Below are positions 37,511 through 45,933 of a DNA stretch of 64,000 bases, piece after piece. Every line of letters starts with the position of its first letter. Position 1 is the stretch's first letter. This DNA comes from JANNUT01 sp046331425. GTDB lineage: Bacteria; Acidobacteriota; Polarisedimenticolia; J045. The stretch is taken from the NCBI GenBank assembly GCA_046331425.1, contig JAXLQU010000003.1:157088-221087 (forward strand). The letters are read 5' to 3'. Below the pieces are notes generated by a model. The model had not been told where the DNA came from. It saw only the letters and a program-made list of their open reading frames with translations, and did no database searches. A program made the translations under genes and the position numbers.

Positions 37511-37551
37511 CGGTGGGGCAGTCTACATGGGAACCGGGTTCGGGGGCTGGC

Positions 37552-38172
37552 TCACATTTCGGGCATCCGGTAGACCGGGATCGCAAAGCGCGCGGGATCC
37601 TTGGCGAATACCTGCGCTGAGTCGGAGTCAGGGAAGAAGTACAGTCGGCCCGCGTACTCGGTCCGAGGTGAGTCGAAACCAGGTTGGAATCGTTGCTGGG
37701 TCACCGGATTGGTCAGCTCGCCAGTGTAAGCGACCGGGTTGCTCGAAAAAGTTCGCTTCAACTCTTGGTCTGCAAAGAAGTACACCTCGTAGTTCACGAA
37801 AACTCGATGCGCCTCGTCCAAGACGGCGAGCCGCGAGGGATCGATCGCGGACGGTAATGTGATGTTCCGAGCTTTCAAGTAGTTTTCGGGGCCTTGCACG
37901 AAGGCCGTGGGGCACGGTGTTCAGCAAAATCCGATCGGCACACCGTTGACCCACACCGGAGGAAGGTGAGTGTTCAGCTTGCGCTCGGTAACGATGCACC
38001 GGTCGTTGGGAGTGGACCGACCGTCCGGAAAGGTCAAATGCGGATACTCCGCGCTGGCATCACTCAAAGTGACACCTGGCATGGGGATCGGCACGCGAGC
38101 ACGTGGGTCGACCTCGGGTCGAGCGCACGCCAGTCCAAGTCCAATCAACAACACTGACGCAGAGCGCTGCAT
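37552..38172 (-). CDS. YHS-domain protein with in-frame UGA (candidate selenoprotein)
   Basis: From ATG 38172 (GGAGGA 5 bases upstream) the frame runs 83 codons to TGA at 37921-37923, then continues open in the same frame for 122 codons. Before the UGA are a signal/lipoprotein-like N-terminus (SVLLIGLGLACA, imperfect lipobox) and the first half of a YHS metal-binding module, DRCIVTERKLN then VWVNGVPIGFC. After it the module goes on as TPCPTAF then GPENYLK. In the YHS family this place reads FCCxxC; here it is FC-UGA-TPC, so the UGA sits at the second cysteine (codon 84). Two more degenerate YHS-like repeats follow (VNYEVYFFADQEL; EYAGRLYFFPD). Either Sec is inserted (206 aa) or this is a nonsense mutation. 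Confidence 0.75.
37890..37906 (-). promoter_or_regulatory. Bacterial SECIS-like hairpin after the UGA codon
   Basis: In the mRNA the UGA is followed, 14 bases later, by a perfect 6-bp stem GGCCUU / AAGGCC with the 5-base loop CGUGC. There are 20 bases from the UGA to the loop, and the loop's second base is G. Both fit the general bacterial SECIS model (a short stem-loop within about 16-37 bases, G among the first two loop bases). Seen in sequence; function is inference. Confidence 0.5.
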
Positions 38173-38495
38173 GAAATTCCTCCGCAATCTGTACAGCATC
38201 GCAGGGCACTTGACCCCGGATCGCTTCGCCTCGTGTTCGAGGATGCTGCCATGCGACCTGATGTTTCGCTCGGGCTCCGAGCCTTCGTGCGTTGCAGGAG
38301 TGTATCGAGGCTGCTCCGTCGGCCACAAGATGGCTGCGAAAGACCGTCCAGGGCAGAGGATCGAACTGCCGGTCATGTCGCTCGATCGCCTCTAACAGTC
38401 ATAAGCGGTCGATCTGATATCGCTCGGCCGTACATTCGATGCCGACTTCTTCCGTCTCGCGAGCGGCGCGTTGGTCGGGTAGCTCGATTCTTCTG
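38173..38495. other. Intergenic region between queG and the YHS gene
   Basis: 323 bases without a recognisable gene. It should contain the promoter of the YHS gene (read leftward). A 6-bp stem (GCTCGG / CCGAGC) occurs near 38268-38282. I do not see a clear -35/-10 pair, tRNA or repeat. Confidence 0.4.
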
Positions 38496-39533
38496 TTACA
38501 CACTGTTTCGATCCAAGACCCACGCTGCTGTTTCGCGTACGGCCGGCTCTGGGTCGTCGAGAAGCTGCTCGGCCACCTCGATCGTGGCGGCGTCATCGAT
38601 GTTGGCTCCAACGGTCAGAGCGTTTCGCACCAAGCCGGCGCGCTTGGGTCGAAGTAGTGGCGTCCGCCGGAATCGCTGGCGAAACGCCGGCACGTCCAGC
38701 GCAGCGACATCGGCCAACTGGGTATCGGCATACTCTTCGCGCAGACCGAGTGCCGGTTCGGCCGTCGGTTCGACACGACGATTCCAAGGACAGACTTCTT
38801 GACAGACGTCGCAGCCGAAAAACCAATCGCCGATCGAAGCACGCATCTGCGTTGGGAACGGGCCGCGATGCTCGATCGTGAGATACGAGATGCAGCGCCG
38901 AGCATCGACCACGAACGGCGCGGCGAACGCATCGGTGGGGCAGGCATCCAGACAAGCGCGACACGACCCACAGCGGTCGAGTGTGGTAGCGCCGGTCGGC
39001 TCCAAGTCCAAGTCTGTGAGCAGGACTCCGATGAATCGCCAGGAATCTCCTTCTGGGCCGATCAGGCATGCGTTCTTGCCGATCCAACCCAGCCCAGCAC
39101 GAACGGCCATTTCGCGTTCCAAGATTGCTGCGGTGTCGACCAATACGGCACGACGAACCGGTACACCCACGGCGTGTTCGACCGCATCTCCCCAACTCCC
39201 GATCCGCGATTCGAGCAGCTCGTGATAGTCCTGCCCCTGTGCATAACGGGCGATGTAGGGGCCGATTCCCGGCAAGCGCCGCCGATCGCGAGGCGCGGAG
39301 AGATAACTCTGCACCGCGACCAGCGCGCTCTTGGCCCACGGCCAGCGACGATGCAGGTCCTTGCGAATGTTCGCGGTTCGGGCCAGCCAGCCCATCTCGG
39401 CGTGGGCCCCGCGCTCCAACCAAGCGTCGAGTTGTGTGCCGTAGTCGGATGGGCCGCAGCGCGCTACCCCGCACGCAGTCAATCCGAGCTCGAGCCCCAG
39501 GTCTAGCAGTGCCGTATTCGATGGACGCATCAT
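38496..39533 (-). CDS. queG: Epoxyqueuosine reductase
   Basis: A 345-aa enzyme that reduces epoxyqueuosine to queuosine in tRNA, the last step of queuosine modification; it uses cobalamin and two 4Fe-4S clusters. The family N-terminus is present (ELGLTACGVARCGPSDYG), with RYAQGQDYHELL and GWIGKNACLIGPEGDSWRFIG. The two ferredoxin motifs are CGSCRACLDACPTDAF and CDVCQEVCPWNRR. A C-terminal HEAT-like region is suggested by QLLDDPEPAVRETAAWVL. Two consecutive ATG codons (39533, 39530) are possible starts; either is fine. It is divergent from glgA by 25 bases. Confidence 0.93.
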   Translation of the reverse strand: MMRPSNTALLDLGLELGLTACGVARCGPSDYGTQLDAWLERGAHAEMGWLARTANIRKDLHRRWPWAKSALVAVQSYLSAPRDRRRLPGIGPYIARYAQGQDYHELLESRIGSWGDAVEHAVGVPVRRAVLVDTAAILEREMAVRAGLGWIGKNACLIGPEGDSWRFIGVLLTDLDLEPTGATTLDRCGSCRACLDACPTDAFAAPFVVDARRCISYLTIEHRGPFPTQMRASIGDWFFGCDVCQEVCPWNRRVEPTAEPALGLREEYADTQLADVAALDVPAFRQRFRRTPLLRPKRAGLVRNALTVGANIDDAATIEVAEQLLDDPEPAVRETAAWVLDRNSV

Positions 39534-39558
39534 CGCGACGAATCTACCCTACGCAGCG

Positions 39559-41031
39559 ATGCACATCGCACACATCGCAGCCGAGATGGCGCCGCTGGTC
39601 AAAGTCGGTGGATTGGGCGACGTTGTCGGAGCCCTGCCGCTGGCGCAGGCGCGCGCTGGGCATCAAGTCACCATCGTGCTTCCGGCCTACTCCCGCGTGC
39701 TGCGAGAGCGCCAGCTCTTCTCACCGCCGAGCGTACCGGTTTCTTTTCGCGTGGGAGGCAACGACGTACGCGGTGGTGTCCACACGCTGGCACACCATGG
39801 GGTCACAGTCCTGCTGATCGAGCAAAACGACTTCTTCGGCCGTGATGGTGTTTACGACGGACCTCACGGAGCGTTCGGCGACAACGGACTTCGGTTTGGC
39901 TGGTTCTCCGGCGCGGCGCTGGCTGCGTTGCGGGAGATCGTCCCCGCGCCGGATGTCATCGTCGCTCACGATTGGCCGGCCGCATTGGTACCGGTACTGA
40001 TGCGTGCTCAGCCTCAGTCGTTCGAGGCGATCGCAGAAACGGCTTCGGCGCTGGTGATACACAACTTGGCCCACCAGGGTGTCTTCACACGCGACCTCGC
40101 GCGCCGACTGGGAATCGCCGACCTTTTCTTGGATGCTGGGACACTCGAACGCGACGGCAACCTGAATATGCTGCGCGGCGCCATCCGCTGTGCAACGTGC
40201 GTGATCACCGTTAGCCCCACTTATGCGGGCGAGATCGTGTGGCCGTCTTTCGGTGAAGGGCTGGAAGAGGATCTGCTGGCGCGCGGCAGCGACCTTGTCG
40301 GGATTCTCAACGGCATCGACACGCAGATTTGGGATCCGAAGCGCGACCCACATTTGGCTGCCTCTTTTGACGCGGAGGATCGTTCCGGCAAGGCGTTGTG
40401 CAAGTCAGCCCTGCAACAAGAACTAGGTCTGCGCGTCGATTCATCGCTGCCGCTCTTTGCGGTCGTTTCGCGAGTCGATCGGCAGAAAGGCCTCGATTTG
40501 ATCTCCCCCTCAGCAGCGTGGTTGGTCGAGCAGGGAGCTCAGTTGGTGCTGCTCGGCAGCGGCGAACGCGGTCTGATCGAGCCGCTTTATGGTCTGGCTC
40601 GTACCTGGAAACAGTCGGTGGTGGTGATCGATCGATTCGACGAATCGCTCGCGCATCGAATCTACGCGGGTGGAGATTTCTTCCTGATGCCGAGCCGGTT
40701 CGAACCTTGCGGGCTCGGACAGATGGTGGCGTTGCGCTACGGCGCGATCCCGATCGTGCGTCGCACCGGTGGCCTCGCCGACACGGTGCGAGATATCGAG
40801 GAACACGCGGATACCGGCAGCGGCATCGTTTTCGATCACGCCGATGCCGGTGCAGTGCGCTGGGCTTGCGAACGCGCTCTGGCACTGTGGCGAACTCCGC
40901 ACGATCGACTCGAGGGAATTCGCGCGCGCGGAATGAATCTAGATTTCTCATGGGATCGGAGTGCTCTGCTCTACGACCAGCTTCTGGAGCGAGCGGTTCG
41001 CGCTGAGCGCCGTCGGGTCTTTGCGCCGTAG
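39559..41031 (+). CDS. glgA: Glycogen synthase (ADP-glucose)
   Basis: A 490-aa GT5 enzyme elongating alpha-1,4-glucan from ADP-glucose. It has the family N-terminus with the substrate loop KVGGLGDVVGALP (from about residue 15). Further motifs are HDWPAALVP, HNLAHQGVF, ITVSPTYAGEI and the C-terminal donor-binding block MPSRFEPCGLGQMVALRYGAIPIVRRTGGLADTV (glutamate in FEPCG). The start follows a weak ribosome site. No other glycogen gene is next to it in the window. Confidence 0.94.
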   Translation: MHIAHIAAEMAPLVKVGGLGDVVGALPLAQARAGHQVTIVLPAYSRVLRERQLFSPPSVPVSFRVGGNDVRGGVHTLAHHGVTVLLIEQNDFFGRDGVYDGPHGAFGDNGLRFGWFSGAALAALREIVPAPDVIVAHDWPAALVPVLMRAQPQSFEAIAETASALVIHNLAHQGVFTRDLARRLGIADLFLDAGTLERDGNLNMLRGAIRCATCVITVSPTYAGEIVWPSFGEGLEEDLLARGSDLVGILNGIDTQIWDPKRDPHLAASFDAEDRSGKALCKSALQQELGLRVDSSLPLFAVVSRVDRQKGLDLISPSAAWLVEQGAQLVLLGSGERGLIEPLYGLARTWKQSVVVIDRFDESLAHRIYAGGDFFLMPSRFEPCGLGQMVALRYGAIPIVRRTGGLADTVRDIEEHADTGSGIVFDHADAGAVRWACERALALWRTPHDRLEGIRARGMNLDFSWDRSALLYDQLLERAVRAERRRVFAP

Positions 41032-41129
41032 CGGCACCGATTCCGGAAGCCCGCCCTACCAATCCAGACGCGTCGACGACGGGCCCCCTGAACGCGGCTA
41101 CCCGTACGCGGATTTTTCTGTGGGAATGC

Positions 41130-41157
41130 TTGCGGTTCCGATATTGTCCCTTACTAT
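41130..41157 (+). promoter_or_regulatory. Putative promoter of the DUF4397 gene
   Basis: TTGCGG and TACTAT are separated by 16 bases, about 60 bases before the start codon, in a locally AT-richer stretch between glgA and the DUF4397 gene. Four of six -10 bases match consensus. Visual call only. Confidence 0.35.
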
Positions 41158-41216
41158 CGCTGGACAAAACATAGACAGACTCGCTTCGAGCCCGAGCCGC
41201 GAGTCAGGAGGCATTC

Positions 41217-41930
41217 ATGAAGACACTCATTCGCTCTGCTTTTGCTTTGCTAATGGTGGCTGGTTTGTCGATGGCGAGCGCCCAGGCGCAGAACTCCCGT
41301 GTTCGTGTCGTCCACGCCTCGCCGGACGCACCCGCGGTTGATGTGCTCGTCAACAACTCCTTGCGGTTGTTTCAAAACGCGGAGTTCGAAGACGTCACGC
41401 AATACCAATCGGTCCCCGCAGGTTTCTACAACGTCAAGGTCGTGCCCAGCGGTGCGGGTGCTGGTTCGGCAGTGATCGACGCCAACCTGAACCTCTCGTA
41501 CTACAAGGACTACACCGTGGTGGCCGTCAATCGGCTCAGCAGTATCGAACCGATCGTTCTCGAGGATGACAACAGCGCTCTGGCGAATGTAACCACACCG
41601 GGTAGCGCACGCGTTCGCTTCGTACACGCCTCGGCCAACGCGCCGGAGGTCGACATCAAGGTCGTCGGTGGCCCTTACCTGTTCCAAAAGATCCCGTTCA
41701 AAGGAGTCGGCAACTACATCAACGTTCCTGCGGGACGTGTCGATGTCGAAGTCCGCGTGGCGGGCACTGACACGGTCGCGTTGACCGTTCCTGGTCTCCA
41801 ACTCAAGTCGGGTGCGACCTATACGATCTTCGCAACCGGCCTGGTGGGCGAATCACCAGCGCTCAATGCCATTGCGGCGGAAGACTCGCGTGGCCCGTTC
41901 CTCTTTCGCCCGGGGCGTGGGACCCGTTAG
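41217..41930 (+). CDS. Secreted protein with two DUF4397 domains
   Basis: A 237-aa protein with a signal peptide (about residues 1-24, ending AQA) and two DUF4397 repeats. The first begins VRVVHASPDAPAVDVLVN (about residue 29) and the second VRFVHASANAPEVDIKV (about residue 136). DUF4397 proteins are extracellular or periplasmic; some carry lipid anchors. Function is unknown. ATG has AGGAGG 6 bases upstream, and a strong terminator follows the gene, so it is monocistronic and probably well expressed (inference). Confidence 0.87.
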   Translation: MKTLIRSAFALLMVAGLSMASAQAQNSRVRVVHASPDAPAVDVLVNNSLRLFQNAEFEDVTQYQSVPAGFYNVKVVPSGAGAGSAVIDANLNLSYYKDYTVVAVNRLSSIEPIVLEDDNSALANVTTPGSARVRFVHASANAPEVDIKVVGGPYLFQKIPFKGVGNYINVPAGRVDVEVRVAGTDTVALTVPGLQLKSGATYTIFATGLVGESPALNAIAAEDSRGPFLFRPGRGTR

Positions 41931-41962
41931 TCGGATCGGAGTCTCCAGATTTGGAGGACCTA

Positions 41963-41992
41963 GGGGGCGGGCAAATCCGCCCCCTTTTCTAT
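41963..41992 (+). terminator. Rho-independent terminator of the DUF4397 gene
   Basis: A perfect 8-bp stem GGGGGCGG / CCGCCCCC with the 6-base loop GCAAAT, followed by TTTTCTATTT, begins 33 bases after the stop codon. Stem, loop and T tract are all textbook. Confidence 0.88.
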
Positions 41993-42164
41993 TTCACTTC
42001 TTGACGGCAACGGAACAACAGATCGTCGCGGAGGTTGCTCCCGCTGCACTGTGTCTTTGGGCCGTGGCCGATGGAGTATGCTCCGCCGCCTCGGCTGCTC
42101 CCGAGACTCGGCAGCGCGGGAAGGACGGGAACGAACTGACGAGTCATCGAGGGTCCGGTAGTTC

Positions 42165-42662
42165 GTGCGACCTAGAACAAAGCTGCTGGTTCTGAGCTTG
42201 CTGGTGAGTGCGCTCGTTGGAGCGTTCGCCGGGACAGGCCTGTTCACCTTCGTGTCGGCGAACGGCACCTCGTATCTGTCCGACGACCCCCGGGTCTGCA
42301 TCAACTGTCACATCATGCGCACCGAGTACGATGGCTGGCTGCATGGCTCTCATCATGCTGTTGCGACATGCAACGATTGCCATCTGCCTCACGACAACAT
42401 CGTTCACAAGTTGTTCGTAAAGGCCGCGAACGGCTATCACCATTCCAAGGCATTTACGCTACAGAATTTCTCCGAGCCGATTCGTATCAAGCCCGCGAAC
42501 GCCAAAGTTCTCGAAGCCAACTGCTTGCGATGTCACGAGCTGATCACCGACGAGATCACGGCGCACGGTACCTTGGGAATCCCGACCGATCCCAGTCAAG
42601 GGGCCGACCTTTACGGCTGTGTACGCTGTCATCAGGAGGTGGGCCATGGCCCCAGCCGATAG
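42165..42662 (+). CDS. nrfH: Cytochrome c nitrite reductase small subunit (quinol-oxidising)
   Basis: A 165-aa NapC/NrfH-type tetraheme c cytochrome: N-terminal membrane anchor (about residues 7-31) and four CxxCH motifs (CINCH, CNDCH, CLRCH, CVRCH). It takes electrons from the quinol pool and hands them to NrfA, encoded 81 bases downstream. The first heme region VCINCHIMRTEYDGWLHGSHH fits the NrfH family. The start is GTG, with an upstream ribosome site that is not strong. Confidence 0.92.
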   Translation: MRPRTKLLVLSLLVSALVGAFAGTGLFTFVSANGTSYLSDDPRVCINCHIMRTEYDGWLHGSHHAVATCNDCHLPHDNIVHKLFVKAANGYHHSKAFTLQNFSEPIRIKPANAKVLEANCLRCHELITDEITAHGTLGIPTDPSQGADLYGCVRCHQEVGHGPSR

Positions 42663-42743
42663 AGCCGCTCGGCACCGTTCACGCGTACCGAGCGCGCATC
42701 AGTGCGCGCGACTTCACAAGATCTGCATGCGAAGAGGTTGCTC

Positions 42744-44138
42744 ATGAGCAAGTTCAAACCGTCATTCCTGTCTCGAACGTCGGTGCGCATGGGTTTGGTC
42801 GCCCTGGCCGCAGCGCTCGCCACCGCGTCGGTGCTGTGGTTGTACACCAACGTCTCGACCCGCAAACAAGAAGCCCGGCAAACCGCGCTACGCCTGGTCG
42901 AACTCACCGAGACATCGGTCGACCCCGCAGAATGGGGCAAGAACTTTCCACGCCAGTTCGACTCCTACCTACGCACAGCCGAGCGCTATGGCACCAAGTA
43001 CGGCGGCGGCGGAAGCGAGGCTCTCGCCACCGACCGGCTCGCAGCCGATCCGCGGCTCGTCACGATCTTCGACGGCTACGCCTTCTCGATCGACTTCCGC
43101 AACCGACGCGGACACGCGTACATGCTGGACGACCAGCGCGACACGAAGCGAGTCACGGAGCGCAAACAACCAGGTTCGTGCTTGCACTGTCACGCCTCCA
43201 ATACGGTTGCGTTCAGATCCCTTGGTTTGAAACAAGGCGCTCCCGGCACGCTGCAAGAGCCGTTCGTCAGCGCCAATGGCCAGGCCCAGTTGATGGCTGG
43301 TTTCGAAGCGATGTGCAAGCTTCCTTACGGCGAAGCAACCAAGCTCGTCGATCACCCGGTCGCCTGCATCGACTGCCACGATCCGGTGGGCATGCAGTTG
43401 CGTGTTACCAAGCCAGGCTTCATTCGCGGCATCGAGGCGCTCGCCAAGAGCGACGAACCGGTGCCGCACCTGCCATCGATCGAGAAGTGGCGCAGGGGCG
43501 ACCACAGCGTGCCCTACGACGCCAATCGCGACGCATCGCGTCAGGAGCTGCGTTCGATGGTGTGCGGCCAGTGTCACGTCGAATACTACTGCGGACCCAA
43601 GACAACTCTGTTTTTCCCATGGGGCAAAGGGCTCAAGGTCGAGCAGATCGAAGCGACTTACGACGAGTACAAATTCGCCGACGGTCATCGATTCTTCGAT
43701 TGGAAGCACGGCAAGACCGGCGGCGAGGTTCTCAAAGCGCAACATCCCGAGTTCGAGATGTGGAGCCAAGGTATTCATGCACGCTCAGGCGTAGCCTGCG
43801 CCGACTGCCACATGCCGTACGTGCGCGAGGGTGCGATCAAGATCAGCGATCACCACGTGCGCAGTCCGCTCCTCGACATTTCGCGTGCGTGCCAGACCTG
43901 TCATCGCTTTCCGGAAGAGGAACTCGAGGCTCGAGTCGCCGCGATCCAAGATCGCACACATGCGTTGATGAACCGGGCCGAAGATGCTCTGGTTCAACTC
44001 ATCGGCGATATCGAGCAGGCGAAGAAGACGGGGCTCGCTGAGGAACGGCTGGCGTCGGTGCTGGCGCTGCAACGAAAGGCGCAGTGGCGCGTTGACTTTG
44101 TCAACGCCGAGAACTCGATGGCTTCATGCACCAGGTGA
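42744..44138 (+). CDS. nrfA: Pentaheme cytochrome c nitrite reductase, CxxCH-type, 3' frameshift
   Basis: A 464-aa NrfA reducing nitrite to ammonium in the periplasm. An N-terminal membrane/signal segment is followed by five heme motifs: C146-H150 (CLHCH), CIDCH (208), CGQCH (274, then VEYYC), CADCH (352) and CQTCH (383). In many NrfA the first, catalytic heme has CxxCK; here it is CxxCH, as reported for Campylobacter-type enzymes. The catalytic Tyr and His lie in CGQCHVEYY and KAQHPEFE. The frame ends early at NSMASCTR; an adjacent frame continues GFMHQ to LGEAIDYGRQGQ, the conserved end, so a 1-base deletion near 44121 is likely. ATG 42744 has AGAGG upstream. Confidence 0.88.
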   Translation: MSKFKPSFLSRTSVRMGLVALAAALATASVLWLYTNVSTRKQEARQTALRLVELTETSVDPAEWGKNFPRQFDSYLRTAERYGTKYGGGGSEALATDRLAADPRLVTIFDGYAFSIDFRNRRGHAYMLDDQRDTKRVTERKQPGSCLHCHASNTVAFRSLGLKQGAPGTLQEPFVSANGQAQLMAGFEAMCKLPYGEATKLVDHPVACIDCHDPVGMQLRVTKPGFIRGIEALAKSDEPVPHLPSIEKWRRGDHSVPYDANRDASRQELRSMVCGQCHVEYYCGPKTTLFFPWGKGLKVEQIEATYDEYKFADGHRFFDWKHGKTGGEVLKAQHPEFEMWSQGIHARSGVACADCHMPYVREGAIKISDHHVRSPLLDISRACQTCHRFPEEELEARVAAIQDRTHALMNRAEDALVQLIGDIEQAKKTGLAEERLASVLALQRKAQWRVDFVNAENSMASCTR

Positions 44139-44268
44139 GCAGCCCGCATCTGGGAGAAGCGATCGACTACGGCCGGCAAGGGCAACCGCGCTGTACGAAG
44201 TAGCCACGGTCATCAATCGCAATCGCGTCGGGCTGGAATCGGCGCGTGGCGGCTTCGTCGCGGTCGCG

Positions 44269-45933
44269 CTATCGCGCGCCGGTTGCCCGCAAAAGGCATG
44301 TCGGCAACGCTGACTTTGACGGATCGACGCTTACCACCTCGACCAGATCGAGAATTCCGTCGCCGTCGATATCGCTCAACAGCGGAGCTGGGAGGCTGCT
44401 GGTCTCGAAGTCGAGTCCGGTGGTGCCCTCATTTCCGTCGCTGCCGACCGTGAAGTTCAGACCGCTCTGCCCAGCACGAAGCGAGCGCACGGTCCACCGC
44501 GGCTGCTTGGCCACCACCCCGCGACCGTCATCGTTCGGAGCGGCCGGGTAGATCGAAAGTTGATCCCCTGCGTGGCGGACGATCAGATCGGCGCGACCAT
44601 CGCCATCGACGTCAGGGCCGAACATGGCGAGGCCGCGATCGGCTTCCTCGAGATCGAAGCTGGTCGTGCGTGGCGAGCGCGCAAAGTTACCGTCGGCTTG
44701 ACGCAGGTAGACGTCGATCGTCAGCGTGTCGTCCTTGAGTCCCTTCCAATACGCGGCGCTCAGATCACGGCGGCCATCACCATTGATGTCGGACAGTGCG
44801 AAGGTCGCGGACTGCCAAAGGTTCATGCGGCTTTCGAGTGCCAAGCCCGGCGCCGCTCCGCCACGCGTCCGGTCCGGTTCCAGCGGATAGAGCCGAAGCA
44901 GCTTTTCGCCAAACAGCTTGAGTTCTGTCGCCGAGGTGGACGTGACCGCCAGCCACGCGTTGTCGCCATCCATCAGGTATTGCCACTCGAGGATCCTCTC
45001 GCGCGAAGGCAACCTCAGAAACAGCTCCTGGGCACGCGCGAGCCCAACGGCAAGCGGGTCGAGCAGCGTCACGCCGAATCGCTGCGCCATCGGAACGCCC
45101 GGTTTGGTCGCGAACAACACGTGACCGTCGCCGCGCTGTCCAATGCGTTTCACGGGCGGCGAGAGGAGCAGCAGGCCTCGAGGGTCGTTGCGCACGAGAC
45201 GTGGCAACGGAAGTGAATCGATCTCGAGGGCGGGCATGACAGCGTTGGTAGCTTTCCTGTCGCCGTCGCTATCGCTCGTGATCGCCAAGTCGGGCTTGGC
45301 GCCGGCGAACACGCGTACTCGACCGAAACTGGGAATCAGAAGCAATCGATCATCCCGATCGCGCGGATCGTGGCTCGTATCGATAGGCTCGGGTGTCCAG
45401 TGCAGCGCGGGGTCGACGATCCACGGAGAGATCGGCCCGCTCCACGCACCGTCGCTGCCAGCCCGCAGCAGATCAGCCCCATGGAGTGTGGCAACAAGCA
45501 ACTCATCGATGCCGTCGCCGTCGATGTCGAATGCAACGATCCCGGTCGTATCGAGCGGAAGATCGGAGCGTAGCGTATCGAGTCGGGGAGGGTCGGAGTT
45601 CACCAAGCGTACAAGTTCGAGCGTGAGTGATGGCGCAGGCGCAACCACGGCCGACTCCTCGCCGGCGCTGCAACTCGGAATCGGCGTCGACGGCTCCGGA
45701 TCTGTCGGCAGCGCTCGACTCTCGGCGAGAACTGCCACCAGTTCCCGCTGGCGGATCGACCGCCTGGGAAGCGCATAGGAGCGAAGTTCGCCGACAACAT
45801 TGACGGTGCTGCAGACAACTCCATCGGCGGTCGTCCGCTTCGAACTTGGCAGCCCCTCTGCACGGCACGGCGCGAGTGCCGTGGCCGCCGTGAGCAGCAG
45901 CGCAACACCCGTGAACAGATTGCCGCGGGTCAT
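44269..45933 (-). CDS. FG-GAP/VCBS repeat protein, secreted
   Basis: A 554-aa protein with a signal peptide (about residues 1-25) and multiple calcium-binding VCBS/FG-GAP motifs (DIDGDGIDELLVA, DSDGDRKATN, DINGDGRRDLSAAYW, DVDGDGRADLIVRH, DIDGDGILDLVEV), which fold as a beta-propeller. It shares an ATGA overlap with the upstream sister gene, so both are made together. Typical places are the periplasm, outer membrane or cell exterior. Function unknown; adhesion or extracellular matrix is plausible. Confidence 0.83.
   Translation of the reverse strand: MTRGNLFTGVALLLTAATALAPCRAEGLPSSKRTTADGVVCSTVNVVGELRSYALPRRSIRQRELVAVLAESRALPTDPEPSTPIPSCSAGEESAVVAPAPSLTLELVRLVNSDPPRLDTLRSDLPLDTTGIVAFDIDGDGIDELLVATLHGADLLRAGSDGAWSGPISPWIVDPALHWTPEPIDTSHDPRDRDDRLLLIPSFGRVRVFAGAKPDLAITSDSDGDRKATNAVMPALEIDSLPLPRLVRNDPRGLLLLSPPVKRIGQRGDGHVLFATKPGVPMAQRFGVTLLDPLAVGLARAQELFLRLPSRERILEWQYLMDGDNAWLAVTSTSATELKLFGEKLLRLYPLEPDRTRGGAAPGLALESRMNLWQSATFALSDINGDGRRDLSAAYWKGLKDDTLTIDVYLRQADGNFARSPRTTSFDLEEADRGLAMFGPDVDGDGRADLIVRHAGDQLSIYPAAPNDDGRGVVAKQPRWTVRSLRAGQSGLNFTVGSDGNEGTTGLDFETSSLPAPLLSDIDGDGILDLVEVVSVDPSKSALPTCLLRATGAR

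Noticed and set aside
38340..38375. GTTCGATCC-like T-arm sequence on the minus strand near 38353
   Set aside because: No matching acceptor stem, D-arm or anticodon arm can be folded around it; the local GGCAG/CTGCC stem has a 9-base loop. Not a tRNA.
42368..44041. Long alternative frame across nrfH and nrfA
   Set aside because: Arginine-rich shadow frame; the CxxCH motifs and ribosome sites support the annotated genes.
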